Positions 17,075-25,986 are shown, counted from the stretch's first letter. The stretch: DNA of 64,000 nt from Rhizobium vallis (GCF_003985155.1 NZ_ML133687.1:682001-746000); one strand, 5' to 3'. Made by a program: numbers and translations. The notes: generated from the sequence alone by a model not told the origin.

Positions 17075-17989
17075 ATGGTCCGCAGGTTCATCCGGTTACT
17101 GCTCTGTCTGATCGGCGTCGCCGTCCTCGGCGGTGGCGCCTTCTATCTCGTCACCGCCCCCGATCCGCTGCCGGAGAGCCATTGGGTGGGTCTCGGCGCG
17201 CCTGATATGGCGAATGGGGAAATGGTCTTTTGGACGGGCGGTTGCGTCAGCTGTCATTCGGCGCCCGGCTCAGAGGGTGACGCCAAATTGACGCTTTCAG
17301 GCGGGCTTGCGCTGAAGAGCCCTTTCGGCACCTTCCATGTGCCGAACATCTCGCCGGATGAAAAGGAGGGCATCGGCGCCTGGACGCTTGCCGAGTTCGG
17401 AAACGCGATGAAGCGCGGCGTCGGCCCCGGCGGGCAGCATCTCTACCCATCCTTTCCCTACGCCTCCTACTCCCGCATGAGCGATAAGGACGTCAACGAT
17501 CTCTTCGCCTTCCTGAAATCCCTGCCAAAGAGTACAAACGTCGCGCCGCCGCACGAGCTGCCGTTCCCCTTCAATATCCGGCTTGCGCTTGGCGGCTGGA
17601 AGTTCCTCTATTTCAACGATCAGCCGCGCGTGGCTCTGGCAAAGAGCGACGACAAGGTGAAGCGCGGGCAATATCTCGTCGAAGGCCCCGGCCACTGCGG
17701 CGAATGTCATACGCCGCGTGATGCGCTCGGCGGCTTCCGGGCCGACATGTGGCTAGCCGGCGCCCCCAACCCGGAAGGGAAGGGCCGCATACCCGACATC
17801 ACCCCGGCTTCAAAGAAAATCGGCGGCTGGAGCGAGGCCGATATCGCGAGCTACCTCGAAACCGGTTTCACGCCCGATTTCGATTCCGTCGGCGGCTCGA
17901 TGGTCGATGTGCAGAAGAATATCGCCCATCTGCCGGCCTCCGACCGCGAGGCGATTGCCGCCTATCTGAAGGCCGTGCCAAGCCGTTAG
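17075..17989 (+). CDS. Membrane-anchored diheme cytochrome c
   Basis: 304 aa. An N-terminal uncleaved hydrophobic helix (about 5-25) is followed by two cytochrome c domains with haem sites C-V-S-C-H (about 56-60) and C-G-E-C-H (about 207-211). Methionine ligand candidates include M in the first domain's Y-S-R-M-S and G-G-S-M-V in the second. The arrangement matches the cytochrome subunits that accept electrons from periplasmic dehydrogenases (gluconate, sorbitol or alcohol type), lacking the third haem of the classical subunit. AGGGGAGGCGG precedes the ATG at 17075. The dehydrogenase partner is not adjacent; the membrane glucose dehydrogenase at 21.7 kb uses ubiquinone and is not an obvious partner. 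Confidence 0.88.
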   Translation: MVRRFIRLLLCLIGVAVLGGGAFYLVTAPDPLPESHWVGLGAPDMANGEMVFWTGGCVSCHSAPGSEGDAKLTLSGGLALKSPFGTFHVPNISPDEKEGIGAWTLAEFGNAMKRGVGPGGQHLYPSFPYASYSRMSDKDVNDLFAFLKSLPKSTNVAPPHELPFPFNIRLALGGWKFLYFNDQPRVALAKSDDKVKRGQYLVEGPGHCGECHTPRDALGGFRADMWLAGAPNPEGKGRIPDITPASKKIGGWSEADIASYLETGFTPDFDSVGGSMVDVQKNIAHLPASDREAIAAYLKAVPSR

Positions 17990-18001
17990 AGCCTGTCGCG
18001 A

Positions 18002-18496
18002 TCAAGCAATCGACTGCATGTAGCGCATGCCGGTAACCGGGCGCGGGGTGAAGTCCAGCTGTTCGTAGAAACGGTGGGCCAGCACGTTTCCGGTCGCGGC
18101 GCTGACGGAAAGGTAGCCGCAGCCGGCATTGCGGGCCGTCTCGCGTGCCCGGTCGACGAGCAGCTGGCCGGTGCCGTGGCCGCGATGGCCGTCGCGCACG
18201 AAGAGATGGTGCAGGTCCATGCCGCGCTTGCCTTCCTGCGCCCTGTAGAGCGGCACGAGAATGGCGTAGCCGATCAGCCCTTCGCTGGTTTCCGCGACGA
18301 GCGCGGTGATCCAGGGCAACGGGCCGAACAGATCGCGCTCCAATTGCTCCGGCGTCGTGACTGCGGGATCGCCGTGATGGGCGGCAAGCAGAGCGATCAT
18401 CTCGTTAAGCTCGGGCAGGTCACGCGGCTTGGCGGTGCGGATCGTCACCACAGACGGGCGCATCAATGAAATTTCGCTGTCTTCGATTTCGGTCAT
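18002..18496 (-). CDS. GNAT-family N-acetyltransferase
   Basis: 164 aa single GNAT domain. The acetyl-CoA loop is visible in D-G-H-R-G-H-G-T-G-Q-L-L (about 101-112), after the beta-4 strand D-L-H-H-L-F-V, and the C-terminal part has A-H-R-F-Y-E-Q-L-D-F. It moves an acetyl group from acetyl-CoA to an unknown amine. The ATG at 18496 is preferred to an upstream ATG at 18574; the ribosome site is weak for both. Converges with the diheme cytochrome. Confidence 0.82.
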   Translation of the reverse strand: MTEIEDSEISLMRPSVVTIRTAKPRDLPELNEMIALLAAHHGDPAVTTPEQLERDLFGPLPWITALVAETSEGLIGYAILVPLYRAQEGKRGMDLHHLFVRDGHRGHGTGQLLVDRARETARNAGCGYLSVSAATGNVLAHRFYEQLDFTPRPVTGMRYMQSIA

Positions 18497-18773
18497 GGTC
18501 TTCGCGTCCTTTGATATTCTGCCGTCAGGACGCTGCCGATACAACAAAGCCGCCTGACGGCGGCTTGTTGACAATATGATCTTGTCCGGCCGCCCTTTAC
18601 AGGTACAGCCAAAAATACGAGCGGCTCTGGTGCGCGTTTTCGATCATGGTGCATAGATCGTCGGAAACGCGGCTTTTGTCAATGGCGGATCGTGCCGGGC
18701 GCGGCTTTCAGCGGCAAGTGCCCTCGTCGCGCTGGAGTGGCGTCGTGCCATTTCAATGGACCGCTTCCCCGAA

Positions 18774-18790
18774 ATAGTATACCCCCCTAT
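18774..18790 (+). promoter_or_regulatory. Probable DmeR operator (C-tract site)
   Basis: ATAGTATACCCCCCTAT, 18 bases upstream of dmeR. RcnR/CsoR-like regulators of the Ni/Co type bind a six-base G/C tract flanked by AT-rich TAC/TAT inverted repeats, and this site has that form. It is placed to repress dmeRF until nickel or cobalt binds DmeR. The site is seen; the binding is inferred from the family. Confidence 0.7.
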
Positions 18791-18808
18791 ATTAAATCGA
18801 GGTTCGCC

Positions 18809-19081
18809 ATGTCCCACACCGCCTTGCAGAAGAAGAAGCTCATTGCCCGCATCAGCCGCCTCAAGGGGCAGATGGAAGCGGTCGAGCGCGCGCTGGAGGC
18901 GGAGCGTCCCTGCGGCGAAATCCTGCAGCTCCTCGCATCGGTGCGCGGCGCCCTGACGGGACTGACCGGCGAGGTCCTGGACGACCACCTGCGCGAACAT
19001 GTGCTGAATGCCGAGGACGATGCCGCAAGGGCAGAGGCGGTCGAGGAAATATCGGAAGTGCTGAGAACCTATATCCGCTGA
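18809..19081 (+). CDS. dmeR: Ni/Co-responsive repressor, RcnR/FrmR family
   Basis: 90 aa all-helical CsoR-superfamily repressor. The four metal ligands of RcnR, H3, C35, H60 and H64, all fall at exactly the same numbers here (M-S-H; R-P-C-G-E; D-D-H-L-R-E-H). The family binds DNA as a tetramer and lets go when Ni or Co occupies the site. The ATG at 18809 is set by this fit. It is followed immediately by a CDF exporter, reproducing the dmeRF pair described in R. leguminosarum. Confidence 0.9.
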   Translation: MSHTALQKKKLIARISRLKGQMEAVERALEAERPCGEILQLLASVRGALTGLTGEVLDDHLREHVLNAEDDAARAEAVEEISEVLRTYIR

Positions 19082-19105
19082 ATGCCTGTGAAGAAGGAGC
19101 CTGCA

Positions 19106-20098
19106 ATGAATGCCGGGATCGACAAGGCTGCAATGAATGCCCTGGAACATGACCATGTATTCCTCGGCGCCGATCATGCGCGCAACGAGCGGCGCATCTG
19201 GCTGGTGATCCTGCTGACGGCGGTGATGATGGTGGCAGAAATCGCCGCCGGCACCATCTACGGCTCCATGGCGCTCGTCGCCGATGGCTGGCATATGTCG
19301 ACCCACGCCAGCGCTCTTCTGATTTCGGCGCTCGCCTATCTTTTCGCCCGCCGTCAGGCGCACAACCCGCGTTTCACCTTCGGCACCGGCAAGCTCGGCG
19401 ATCTCGCCGGTTTCGCCAGCGCTATTATCCTTGCCCTGATCGCCTTGCTGATGGCCTGGGAAAGCGCACTCCGCCTCTCCAATCCGGTGCCGATCGGCTT
19501 TGCCCAAGCGATCGCGGTGGCGGTTATCGGCCTCGCCGTCAATCTTGCCAGCGCCTGGCTGCTTGCCGGCGGCGGCAATGTCGCGCATGGCGATCACGCG
19601 CATTACGGGCATGACCATTCTCATGGCCATCACCATGGGCACCATCATCACGGTCATGATCGCCATGGAAAGGCTGGTGACAACAATATTCGCGCCGCCT
19701 ATCTGCATGTCATCGCCGATGCCTTGACCTCGGTCCTCGCCATCGCAGCGCTCACGCTCGGCAGCCTCTATGGCTGGTCGTGGCTCGATCCTGTCATGGG
19801 CATTGTCGGCGGGCTGGTCATCGCCAACTGGTCCTGGAGCCTGATGAAATCCTCAGGGGGCGTTCTTCTCGACGTCGTGCGCGAAGGCGAGACGCTGCCG
19901 AGGGAAATCCGCGATGCCATCGAGACCGAGGAAGACCGGATCACCGATCTGCATGTCTGGCAAGTCGGTCCCGGCCATCATGCCGCTATTGTCGCCGTCG
20001 TCAGCTCGAAGCCTCGCGACCCGGCTTTCTACAAGGGGAGGCTTTCGGCGCTCGAGGAATTGTCGCATGTGACGGTCGAGATTACGCACGCCGCCTGA
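19106..20098 (+). CDS. dmeF: Cation diffusion facilitator, Ni/Co exporter
   Basis: 330 aa from the ATG at 19106, chosen because AAGGAG stands at 19094-19099; an earlier ATG at 19082 directly abuts the dmeR stop. Six membrane helices, with a metal-site HxxxD-like pattern in V-A-D-G-W-H-M-S-T-H-A of helix 2 and H-V-I-A-D-A-L-T-S of helix 5. A histidine-rich loop between helices 4 and 5 (about 165-195, with repeats of H-G-H-H) is the usual cytosolic metal-loading segment. The C-terminal domain is the alpha-beta CDF domain. It exports Ni2+ and Co2+ in exchange for protons, under control of DmeR. Confidence 0.92.
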   Translation: MNAGIDKAAMNALEHDHVFLGADHARNERRIWLVILLTAVMMVAEIAAGTIYGSMALVADGWHMSTHASALLISALAYLFARRQAHNPRFTFGTGKLGDLAGFASAIILALIALLMAWESALRLSNPVPIGFAQAIAVAVIGLAVNLASAWLLAGGGNVAHGDHAHYGHDHSHGHHHGHHHHGHDRHGKAGDNNIRAAYLHVIADALTSVLAIAALTLGSLYGWSWLDPVMGIVGGLVIANWSWSLMKSSGGVLLDVVREGETLPREIRDAIETEEDRITDLHVWQVGPGHHAAIVAVVSSKPRDPAFYKGRLSALEELSHVTVEITHAA

Positions 20099-20185
20099 TC
20101 GCGTGCGGACGACAAGTCACCGCGATGACGAGATGCCGCCGCAATCGCCCTTTAGCTCTATCCTCCCCACCCGCCGGAGGATTTC

Positions 20186-21100
20186 ATGGATCTCAGTTTG
20201 ACTCGCCGCCTGCTGATAGGCTCGGCACTTTGCCTGCCCGCGCTGGCGCTTCCCGCCAATGCCCAAGAGAAGGTCGAAGAGAAGGCCGAACAGAATGCCG
20301 AAGAGGGTGACGACGACATCCAGCGCCGTCTTGCCGCACTCGAAAAACGCACCGGCGGCCGCCTTGGCGTCTCGGTGCTCGACACCCAGACGAGCATCTC
20401 CTTCGGCTATCGCGGCAGCGAGGCCTTTCCGATGTGCAGCACCTTCAAGGCACTGGCCGCGGGCTTCGTTCTTGCCCGAGTCGACAAGGGCGAGGAGAGC
20501 CTCGACCGCCGGGTGACTTACGGCAAGGAAAAGCTCGTCGATTATTCGCCGCTCAGTGAAAAACACGCCGGCGCCGACGGCATGACGATCGCCGAACTCT
20601 GCGAGGCGGCTGTGACCGTCAGCGACAATACCGCCGGCAACCTGCTGCTCGAAAGCTTCGGCGGGCCTCCCGCGTTGACCGACTGGCTGCGCTCGATCGG
20701 CGACGGCACCACGCGTCTCGACCGCACCGAGCCGACTTTGAACGAGGGCAGGAAGGGCGATCCGCGTGACACGACGGCACCGGATGCGATGCTCGACACG
20801 CTTGGCAACTTGACGCTTGGTTCGATCCTTACTGAGGCCTCCTGCGACAAGCTGATTGCCTGGCTGGTGGCGAGCACAACCGGCAAGGAAAGGCTCAGGG
20901 CCGGTCTGCCGGCCGATTGGAAGGTCGGCGACAAGACAGGCACCGGCCCGAACGGTTCTCTCGGCGATATCGCGGTGATCTGGCCCCCGAATCGCGGTCC
21001 GATCGTCGCCGCCGTCTATATCGCCGAGGCAACGGTGCCGGCGAAGGATCTCAACCCGGTCTTTGCCGAAGTCGGTCGCATGATCGTCGAGATGGTTTGA
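20186..21100 (+). CDS. Class A beta-lactamase
   Basis: 304 aa. All catalytic motifs are present: S85-T-F-K88 (the S70xxK), S146-D-N148 (SDN130), E182 in E-P-T-L-N (E166) and K250-T-G (KTG234). The signal region S-L-T-R-R-L-L-I-G-S-A with A-N-A cleavage at about 26 contains a twin-arginine pair and may use Tat or Sec. An acidic, glutamate-rich linker (about 28-44) precedes the enzyme domain. Cysteine stands just before the catalytic serine, but position 238 is glycine, so no Cys69-Cys238 bridge. CGGAGGA precedes the ATG. A chromosomal rhizobial penicillinase is the likely role; no regulator of the AmpR type is adjacent. Confidence 0.93.
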   Translation: MDLSLTRRLLIGSALCLPALALPANAQEKVEEKAEQNAEEGDDDIQRRLAALEKRTGGRLGVSVLDTQTSISFGYRGSEAFPMCSTFKALAAGFVLARVDKGEESLDRRVTYGKEKLVDYSPLSEKHAGADGMTIAELCEAAVTVSDNTAGNLLLESFGGPPALTDWLRSIGDGTTRLDRTEPTLNEGRKGDPRDTTAPDAMLDTLGNLTLGSILTEASCDKLIAWLVASTTGKERLRAGLPADWKVGDKTGTGPNGSLGDIAVIWPPNRGPIVAAVYIAEATVPAKDLNPVFAEVGRMIVEMV

Positions 21101-21159
21101 TTCATAAGAATGCGGCGGAAGGGGCTCTCCGCCCCCTGTCGATCGCCTTTTCCGGCAGT

Positions 21160-21617
21160 TCAGACGGCGGTGACATCGTCCGTCGTCTTGGTTTCGTCAT
21201 CCTCGATACCGGCCATCTCACGCTTGATCTGGTCGGCAATTTCCTTCTCGATCGCGGCGCGCTGGTCGGCCGGCATGGCGGCCAGAGCGGCTTCGGTCAG
21301 ATCGTGCTGCTCGAGATAGCGGGCGCGGATACCGGCGTCATATTGCCCCATTTGGAGAACTCGTCGACCAGTGAGTCATGGGCAGCACTCGCCGCGGCTT
21401 CCTTATCGGAAGGCGGATTGATGTAAGGGCCTTGGCTGCTTTGCAGAGCCCAGATGGTATTGGCGATCGAAGGCGGTATGCTGCTTGGTTCGAGACCGGC
21501 CGCGGCGCCACGCGCAGTGCTGTTAAATTCCGTCGTCTGCTGATTCTTGGATTTGGCCGACTGATCGAAAAGGCTGCCGACCCCGTAATAATTGCGAATA
21601 GTACTGCTGATTTCCAT
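21160..21617 (-). pseudogene. Hypothetical protein gene interrupted by a -1 frameshift
   Basis: Reading from the ATG at 21617 the frame runs for about 88 codons to D-E-F-S-K, then stops after a short nonsense tail. A second frame, overlapping at about 21351, continues as G-Q-Y-D-A-G-I-R-A-R-Y-L-E-Q and on to a charged helical end (A-A-I-E-K-E-I-A-D-Q-I-K-R-E) and a stop at 21160. One extra A in the AAA of the minus-strand TCCAAATGGGG would join them into a single protein of about 151 aa. This is either a real recent frameshift or a sequencing error in a short homopolymer. The restored product is soluble with no known family. Confidence 0.6.
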
Positions 21618-21709
21618 AAAATTTCTCCCCGAAAACCGGGGAGAGAATGGCGTTGCAACCCTGCCTAGAGCTTGCGCTGGACCTTCTTCCTGCGGAGGAA
21701 GTTTCAATA

Positions 21710-24049
21710 TCAAGGCAGCGTATAGGCGATCACGTAATCGCCGGGCTTCGTACCGACCGAGCCGTGGCCGCCGGCGACCATGACGACATATTGCTTGTTG
21801 TCATCGGTCGTATAGGTCATCGGCGTCGCCTGGCCACCGGCGGGAAGCCGCGCCTCCCAGAGTTGCCGGCCGCTCGTCACATCGTAGGCGCGCAGGTAGT
21901 TGTCGACCGCGGCACCTAGGAAGGCGACGCCGCCTTTGGTCAGCATCGGCCCGCCGATGCCAGGCACGCCCACCTTGAAGGGCAGGGGCAAGGGCGTCAT
22001 GTCGCGCACCGTGCCGTTCTTATGCATATAGGCGATCTTGCCGGTGCGCAGATCGACGCCCGCGACATAGCCCCAGGGCGGCGCCTGGCACGGGATTTTC
22101 AGCAGCCCGAGGAAGGGCCCCATGAAAACGCCATAGGGCGCGCCGTCATTGCGGTTGAGTCCCTGTTCGCTGCCCTTCTCGTCCTGGCCTCTCGGCGGAA
22201 TGTCGGCGGCCGGCACCAGGCGCGAGGTGAAGGAGAGGTAGGTTGGCATGCCGAACATGATCTGCCGCTCCGGATCCACCGCGACCGAGCCCCAGTTGAA
22301 GGTGCCGAAATTGCCAGGATAGACGATCGTGCCCTTTAGCGAGGGCGGCGTATAACGGCCCTCATAGTAGTAACGATGGAAGTCGATGCGGCAGGCGAGT
22401 TGGTCGAACAGCGACACGCCCCACATGTCTCTTTCCCTCAGCGGCTCAGGCGAGAAGGTGAGATCGGAAATCGGCTGCGTAGGCGAGGTATGATCACCCG
22501 TAACCGCTCCGCCGGGCGCCGGGATTTCCTTGACCGGGATGATCGGCTCGCCGGTACGCCTGTCGAGCACGTAGATATCGCCCTGCTTGGTTGCGCCGAC
22601 GAGCGCTGGAACGACGGCGCCATCCTGCTTCGTCAGGTCGATCAGCGCAGGCTGGGCCGGGACGTCCATATCCCAGAGATCGTGATGCACCGTCTGGCGC
22701 ACCCAGCGCAGCTGGCCCGTGGCGATATCGAGCGCGACAATCGATGAGGAAAATTTCTCGACATTGTCGTTACGGCCGATGCCAAGCTGGTCGGGCACCT
22801 GGTTGCCGAGCGGGATGTAGACCATCCCTAGCGCTTCGTCGACGCTGGAGACCGACCAACTGTTCGGCGAGTTGGTCGTGTAGGTCTGACCCTCGGCAAT
22901 CGGCGTCGTGACATCCGGATTGCCGGAATCCCAGTTCCAGACCAGCACGCCGCTATTGATGTCGAAGGCGCGGATGACACCGGATTGTTCCTGCGTCGAA
23001 TAATTGTCGTTCACCGCTCCGCCGACGATGATCTTGCCCGCCACCGCGACCGGCGGCGAGGTGGAGTAGTAATAGCCGGCCGGATTGTAGCGCATGCCGG
23101 TTTCCAGATGCAGCACGCCCTGGTCGGCAAAGCTGGTGCAGATCTTCCCATCCGCCGCATCGAGCGCAATCAGCCGGGCATCTGATGTCGGCAGGTAGAT
23201 GCGCTCGGCGCAGGGCTGGCCGGCGGCAACGGCCGGATCGGCATAATAGGTAACGCCGCGGCAGGTCTGATGCTGTCGGTTGGGGTTCATGCCTGAATTG
23301 GCGTCGTATTTCCATTTCTCCTTGCCTGTTTTGGCGTCGAGCGCGATCGCCCAATTATGCGGCGTGCAGAGATAGAGCGTGTCCTTCACCTTGAGCGGCG
23401 TCACCTGGTACGTGGTCTCGCTGATATCCTCCGGCCGCTTGACGTCGCCGGTCTGGTATCGCCACGCTTCCTTGAGGGTAGAGACATTCTGCGCCGTGAT
23501 CTGGTCGAGTGGCGAATAGCGCTGGCCGAAGGGCGTGCGGCCGTATTGATGCCACTCGCCGTCCGGCACGCTGCCACCGAAGGCGGGGCTGGCGGCGACT
23601 GTATCCGCCGGCAGCTCGCCGGCAAGATCGTGGGGGTCCGTCGTCATCGAATAGATGGCGACGAGGATGGCGAGAATGACGGGCACGGCGAGCGGCCAGG
23701 GATTGGCGCCGTAGGTGAAGCCGGTCGGGCTGAGCAGCCCAAGCGGCCGGCGGATCCAGGGCGTCAGCAGCCAGAGCCCGAGCAGGATAATCATGCCGCC
23801 TCGTGGACCGAGCTGCCACCAGTCGAAGCCGACCTCCCAGACCGCCCAGGCGAGAGCTGCGACGACGAGCACCGCATAGACCCACAGCGCCACCGCCTTG
23901 CGCATCAACAGCAGCCCGGCGGTGAGGAGGAACATCAGCCCGGCAAACAGATAAAAGACGCTGCCGCCGAGTGTGACGAGCCAGAGCCCGCCGCCACCGA
24001 GCGCAAGCCCGATGATGATGAAGAAGATCGAGGTGATGACGATCGCCAT
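21710..24049 (-). CDS. gcd: Membrane-bound PQQ-dependent glucose dehydrogenase
   Basis: 779 aa. Five N-terminal membrane helices (about residues 1-140) are followed by an eight-bladed quinoprotein propeller in the periplasm. Family marks include G-E-W-H-Q-Y-G-R-T, T-P-H-N-W-A-I-A-L-D, H-H-D-L-W-D-M-D-V-P, and near the C-terminus G-T-F-N-W-G-S-V-A-V-D. It oxidises glucose to gluconolactone in the periplasm and passes electrons to ubiquinone, which in rhizobia helps acidify and dissolve mineral phosphate. No pqq synthesis genes lie in the window, so the holoenzyme needs PQQ from another locus or the medium. The gene may be co-transcribed behind selO (175-base gap). Confidence 0.95.
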   Translation of the reverse strand: MAIVITSIFFIIIGLALGGGGLWLVTLGGSVFYLFAGLMFLLTAGLLLMRKAVALWVYAVLVVAALAWAVWEVGFDWWQLGPRGGMIILLGLWLLTPWIRRPLGLLSPTGFTYGANPWPLAVPVILAILVAIYSMTTDPHDLAGELPADTVAASPAFGGSVPDGEWHQYGRTPFGQRYSPLDQITAQNVSTLKEAWRYQTGDVKRPEDISETTYQVTPLKVKDTLYLCTPHNWAIALDAKTGKEKWKYDANSGMNPNRQHQTCRGVTYYADPAVAAGQPCAERIYLPTSDARLIALDAADGKICTSFADQGVLHLETGMRYNPAGYYYSTSPPVAVAGKIIVGGAVNDNYSTQEQSGVIRAFDINSGVLVWNWDSGNPDVTTPIAEGQTYTTNSPNSWSVSSVDEALGMVYIPLGNQVPDQLGIGRNDNVEKFSSSIVALDIATGQLRWVRQTVHHDLWDMDVPAQPALIDLTKQDGAVVPALVGATKQGDIYVLDRRTGEPIIPVKEIPAPGGAVTGDHTSPTQPISDLTFSPEPLRERDMWGVSLFDQLACRIDFHRYYYEGRYTPPSLKGTIVYPGNFGTFNWGSVAVDPERQIMFGMPTYLSFTSRLVPAADIPPRGQDEKGSEQGLNRNDGAPYGVFMGPFLGLLKIPCQAPPWGYVAGVDLRTGKIAYMHKNGTVRDMTPLPLPFKVGVPGIGGPMLTKGGVAFLGAAVDNYLRAYDVTSGRQLWEARLPAGGQATPMTYTTDDNKQYVVMVAGGHGSVGTKPGDYVIAYTLP

Positions 24050-24224
24050 AAGGCTGTCTCCCGCTGAAGTGAGCCGGGGTGGAGGATTGGCGGAAAAGTC
24101 CCGCCGATCAGCCAGATAGCGCGAAGGAGATGCCTTTCAACGGCCACATTTGCCGCAGGCCGGGGTCAACTGCGGATGCGCCGGACTGGGTGTGATGCTG
24201 TGGGTGAGGGATGGGCGATGGCCG

Positions 24225-25727
24225 TCACGTACCGCAGAAGGTCGCCAGCACCCGTTCGTCCGGCTTTGGCGGTTGCAGATAGGCGGCAAAACCCGGCTGG
24301 TCCTCATAGGGGTTTGAAAGCACGGTGAGCAGCGCCTCGAACAGCGAGAAATCGCCATTCTCGACCGCGGCCTCGATCGCCTGTTCGACCCGGTGGTTGC
24401 GCGGGATGAAGGCCGGATTGACGCGACGCATGGCGATGGTGCGCTCAGCGGCCGTCTGCGGATCGCGCGACAGCCGCTCGCGCCATTGCGCAAGCCAGGT
24501 AGCGCAGGTCTCAGGCTCCCGGAAACACGCCGCAAAGGCAGGCTCTGCGGCCTCGTCGCCGGCAAGGTCGGATAGCAGGCGGAAGGTCAGGGTGAAATCG
24601 GCTGCCTGCGCCTGCATCAGCGCCAGCAGCGCCTGCACGAGCTCGAGATCGCCATCCTCTTCGCCGGCCAGTCCGATCTTTGCTCGCATGCCGGCCAGCC
24701 AATGTGCCTGGAACCGTTCGCCATAGGCCCGGATCACCACATTTGCCTTGTCGACCGCGCTGTCGGGCTCGGCGTCGATCAGCGGCAGCAGCGTTTCGCC
24801 GAGCCTTGCCAGGTTCCATTGGCCGATAGCGGGCTGGTTGGCATAGGCATAACGACCATGCTGGTCGATCGACGAGAAGACGGTCGCCGGGTCATAGGCG
24901 TCCATGAAGGCGCAGGGGCCGAAATCGATCGTCTCGCCGGAGACGGTCATATTGTCCGTGTTCATCACGCCGTGGATGAAACCGACATGCAGCCAGCGGG
25001 CAATCAGCGCTGCCTGGCGATCTGAGACGGCATCGAATAGCGCGAGATAGGGGTTCTCAGCCTCTTTCAATGCGGGATAATGCCGATCGATCACATAGTC
25101 GGCGAGCGCCCGCACGCCGTCGGTATCGCCCCTGGCCGCAAAATACTGGAAGGTGCCGACCCTGACATGGCTGGCCGCAACGCGGGTGAAGACTGCACCC
25201 GGCAGCACCTCTTCGCGATAGACCGGCTCGCCTGTCGTCACCGCCGCCAGCGCCCGCGTCGCCGGAATGCCGAGCGCAAACATCGCCTCGCTGATGATAT
25301 ATTCACGCAACACCGGCCCGATTGCAGCCCGCCCATCGCCGCGGCGCGAAAAAGGCGTCGGGCCCGCACCCTTCAGCTGGATGTCGAAGCGTCTGCCGCT
25401 GCGGTCGAGCACCTCGCCGAGAAGGATCGCCCGCCCGTCGCCGAGCTGCGGCGAGAAGCCGCCGAACTGATGCCCGGCATAGGCCATGGCAAGCGGCTCG
25501 GCCCCCTCGGGAAGGAGATTGCCGGAAAAGATCGCCGCGCCGTCGCGACGCAAGGCCTCGACATCGAGCCCGAGCTCGGCGGCGAGCGGCTCGTTGAGCT
25601 TGATCAGCCAGGGCTCGGCCACCGGCGTCGGCGCCTGCGGCGCAAAGAAGTGCTGGGGCAGGCCGACATAGCTGTTATCGAACGGAAAGGCCGCGCCGGG
25701 CCGGTTTTGCTGAAGGGTGGAGGTCAT
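24225..25727 (-). CDS. selO: Protein adenylyltransferase SelO (YdiU/UPF0061)
   Basis: 500 aa, full length for the family. SelO is a pseudokinase-fold enzyme that transfers AMP from ATP to protein hydroxyls. Visible family motifs: A-G-H-Q-F-G-G-F-S-P-Q-L-G-D-G-R-A (about 84-100), I-Q-L-K-G-A-G-x-T-P-F-S-R (about 116-128), and H-G-V-M-N-T-D-N-M (about 254-262). The protein ends F-C-G-T, so a cysteine is third from the end, the place where animal SELENOO carries selenocysteine. The start at 25727 follows G-G-A-G-G-T-like sequence weakly. Upstream neighbour of gcd on the same strand. Confidence 0.93.
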   Translation of the reverse strand: MTSTLQQNRPGAAFPFDNSYVGLPQHFFAPQAPTPVAEPWLIKLNEPLAAELGLDVEALRRDGAAIFSGNLLPEGAEPLAMAYAGHQFGGFSPQLGDGRAILLGEVLDRSGRRFDIQLKGAGPTPFSRRGDGRAAIGPVLREYIISEAMFALGIPATRALAAVTTGEPVYREEVLPGAVFTRVAASHVRVGTFQYFAARGDTDGVRALADYVIDRHYPALKEAENPYLALFDAVSDRQAALIARWLHVGFIHGVMNTDNMTVSGETIDFGPCAFMDAYDPATVFSSIDQHGRYAYANQPAIGQWNLARLGETLLPLIDAEPDSAVDKANVVIRAYGERFQAHWLAGMRAKIGLAGEEDGDLELVQALLALMQAQAADFTLTFRLLSDLAGDEAAEPAFAACFREPETCATWLAQWRERLSRDPQTAAERTIAMRRVNPAFIPRNHRVEQAIEAAVENGDFSLFEALLTVLSNPYEDQPGFAAYLQPPKPDERVLATFCGT

Positions 25728-25986
25728 GGTTCATAGGTAGGGTCGGGGCGCGCACGGCGCAAGGCGGTTTGGATGAAGCCCCCGAAGTCCTTCACGAAGA
25801 ACAGGCCGATGCAAGGAATCGTGATCCGCTTTTACCTCTCGTCAAAGCAGCTTTGCCATAAAGGACATAGCGCCGCCACGATCGCAGGCGTATAGCAAAT
25901 CGTCTCCCCTTGGCCTTGCGCCATGTCATCCCCGCGGCCTTGCTGCCTCCTGTGCTCCGCCGCGCCACCGCGAGTGATTCCGCACG

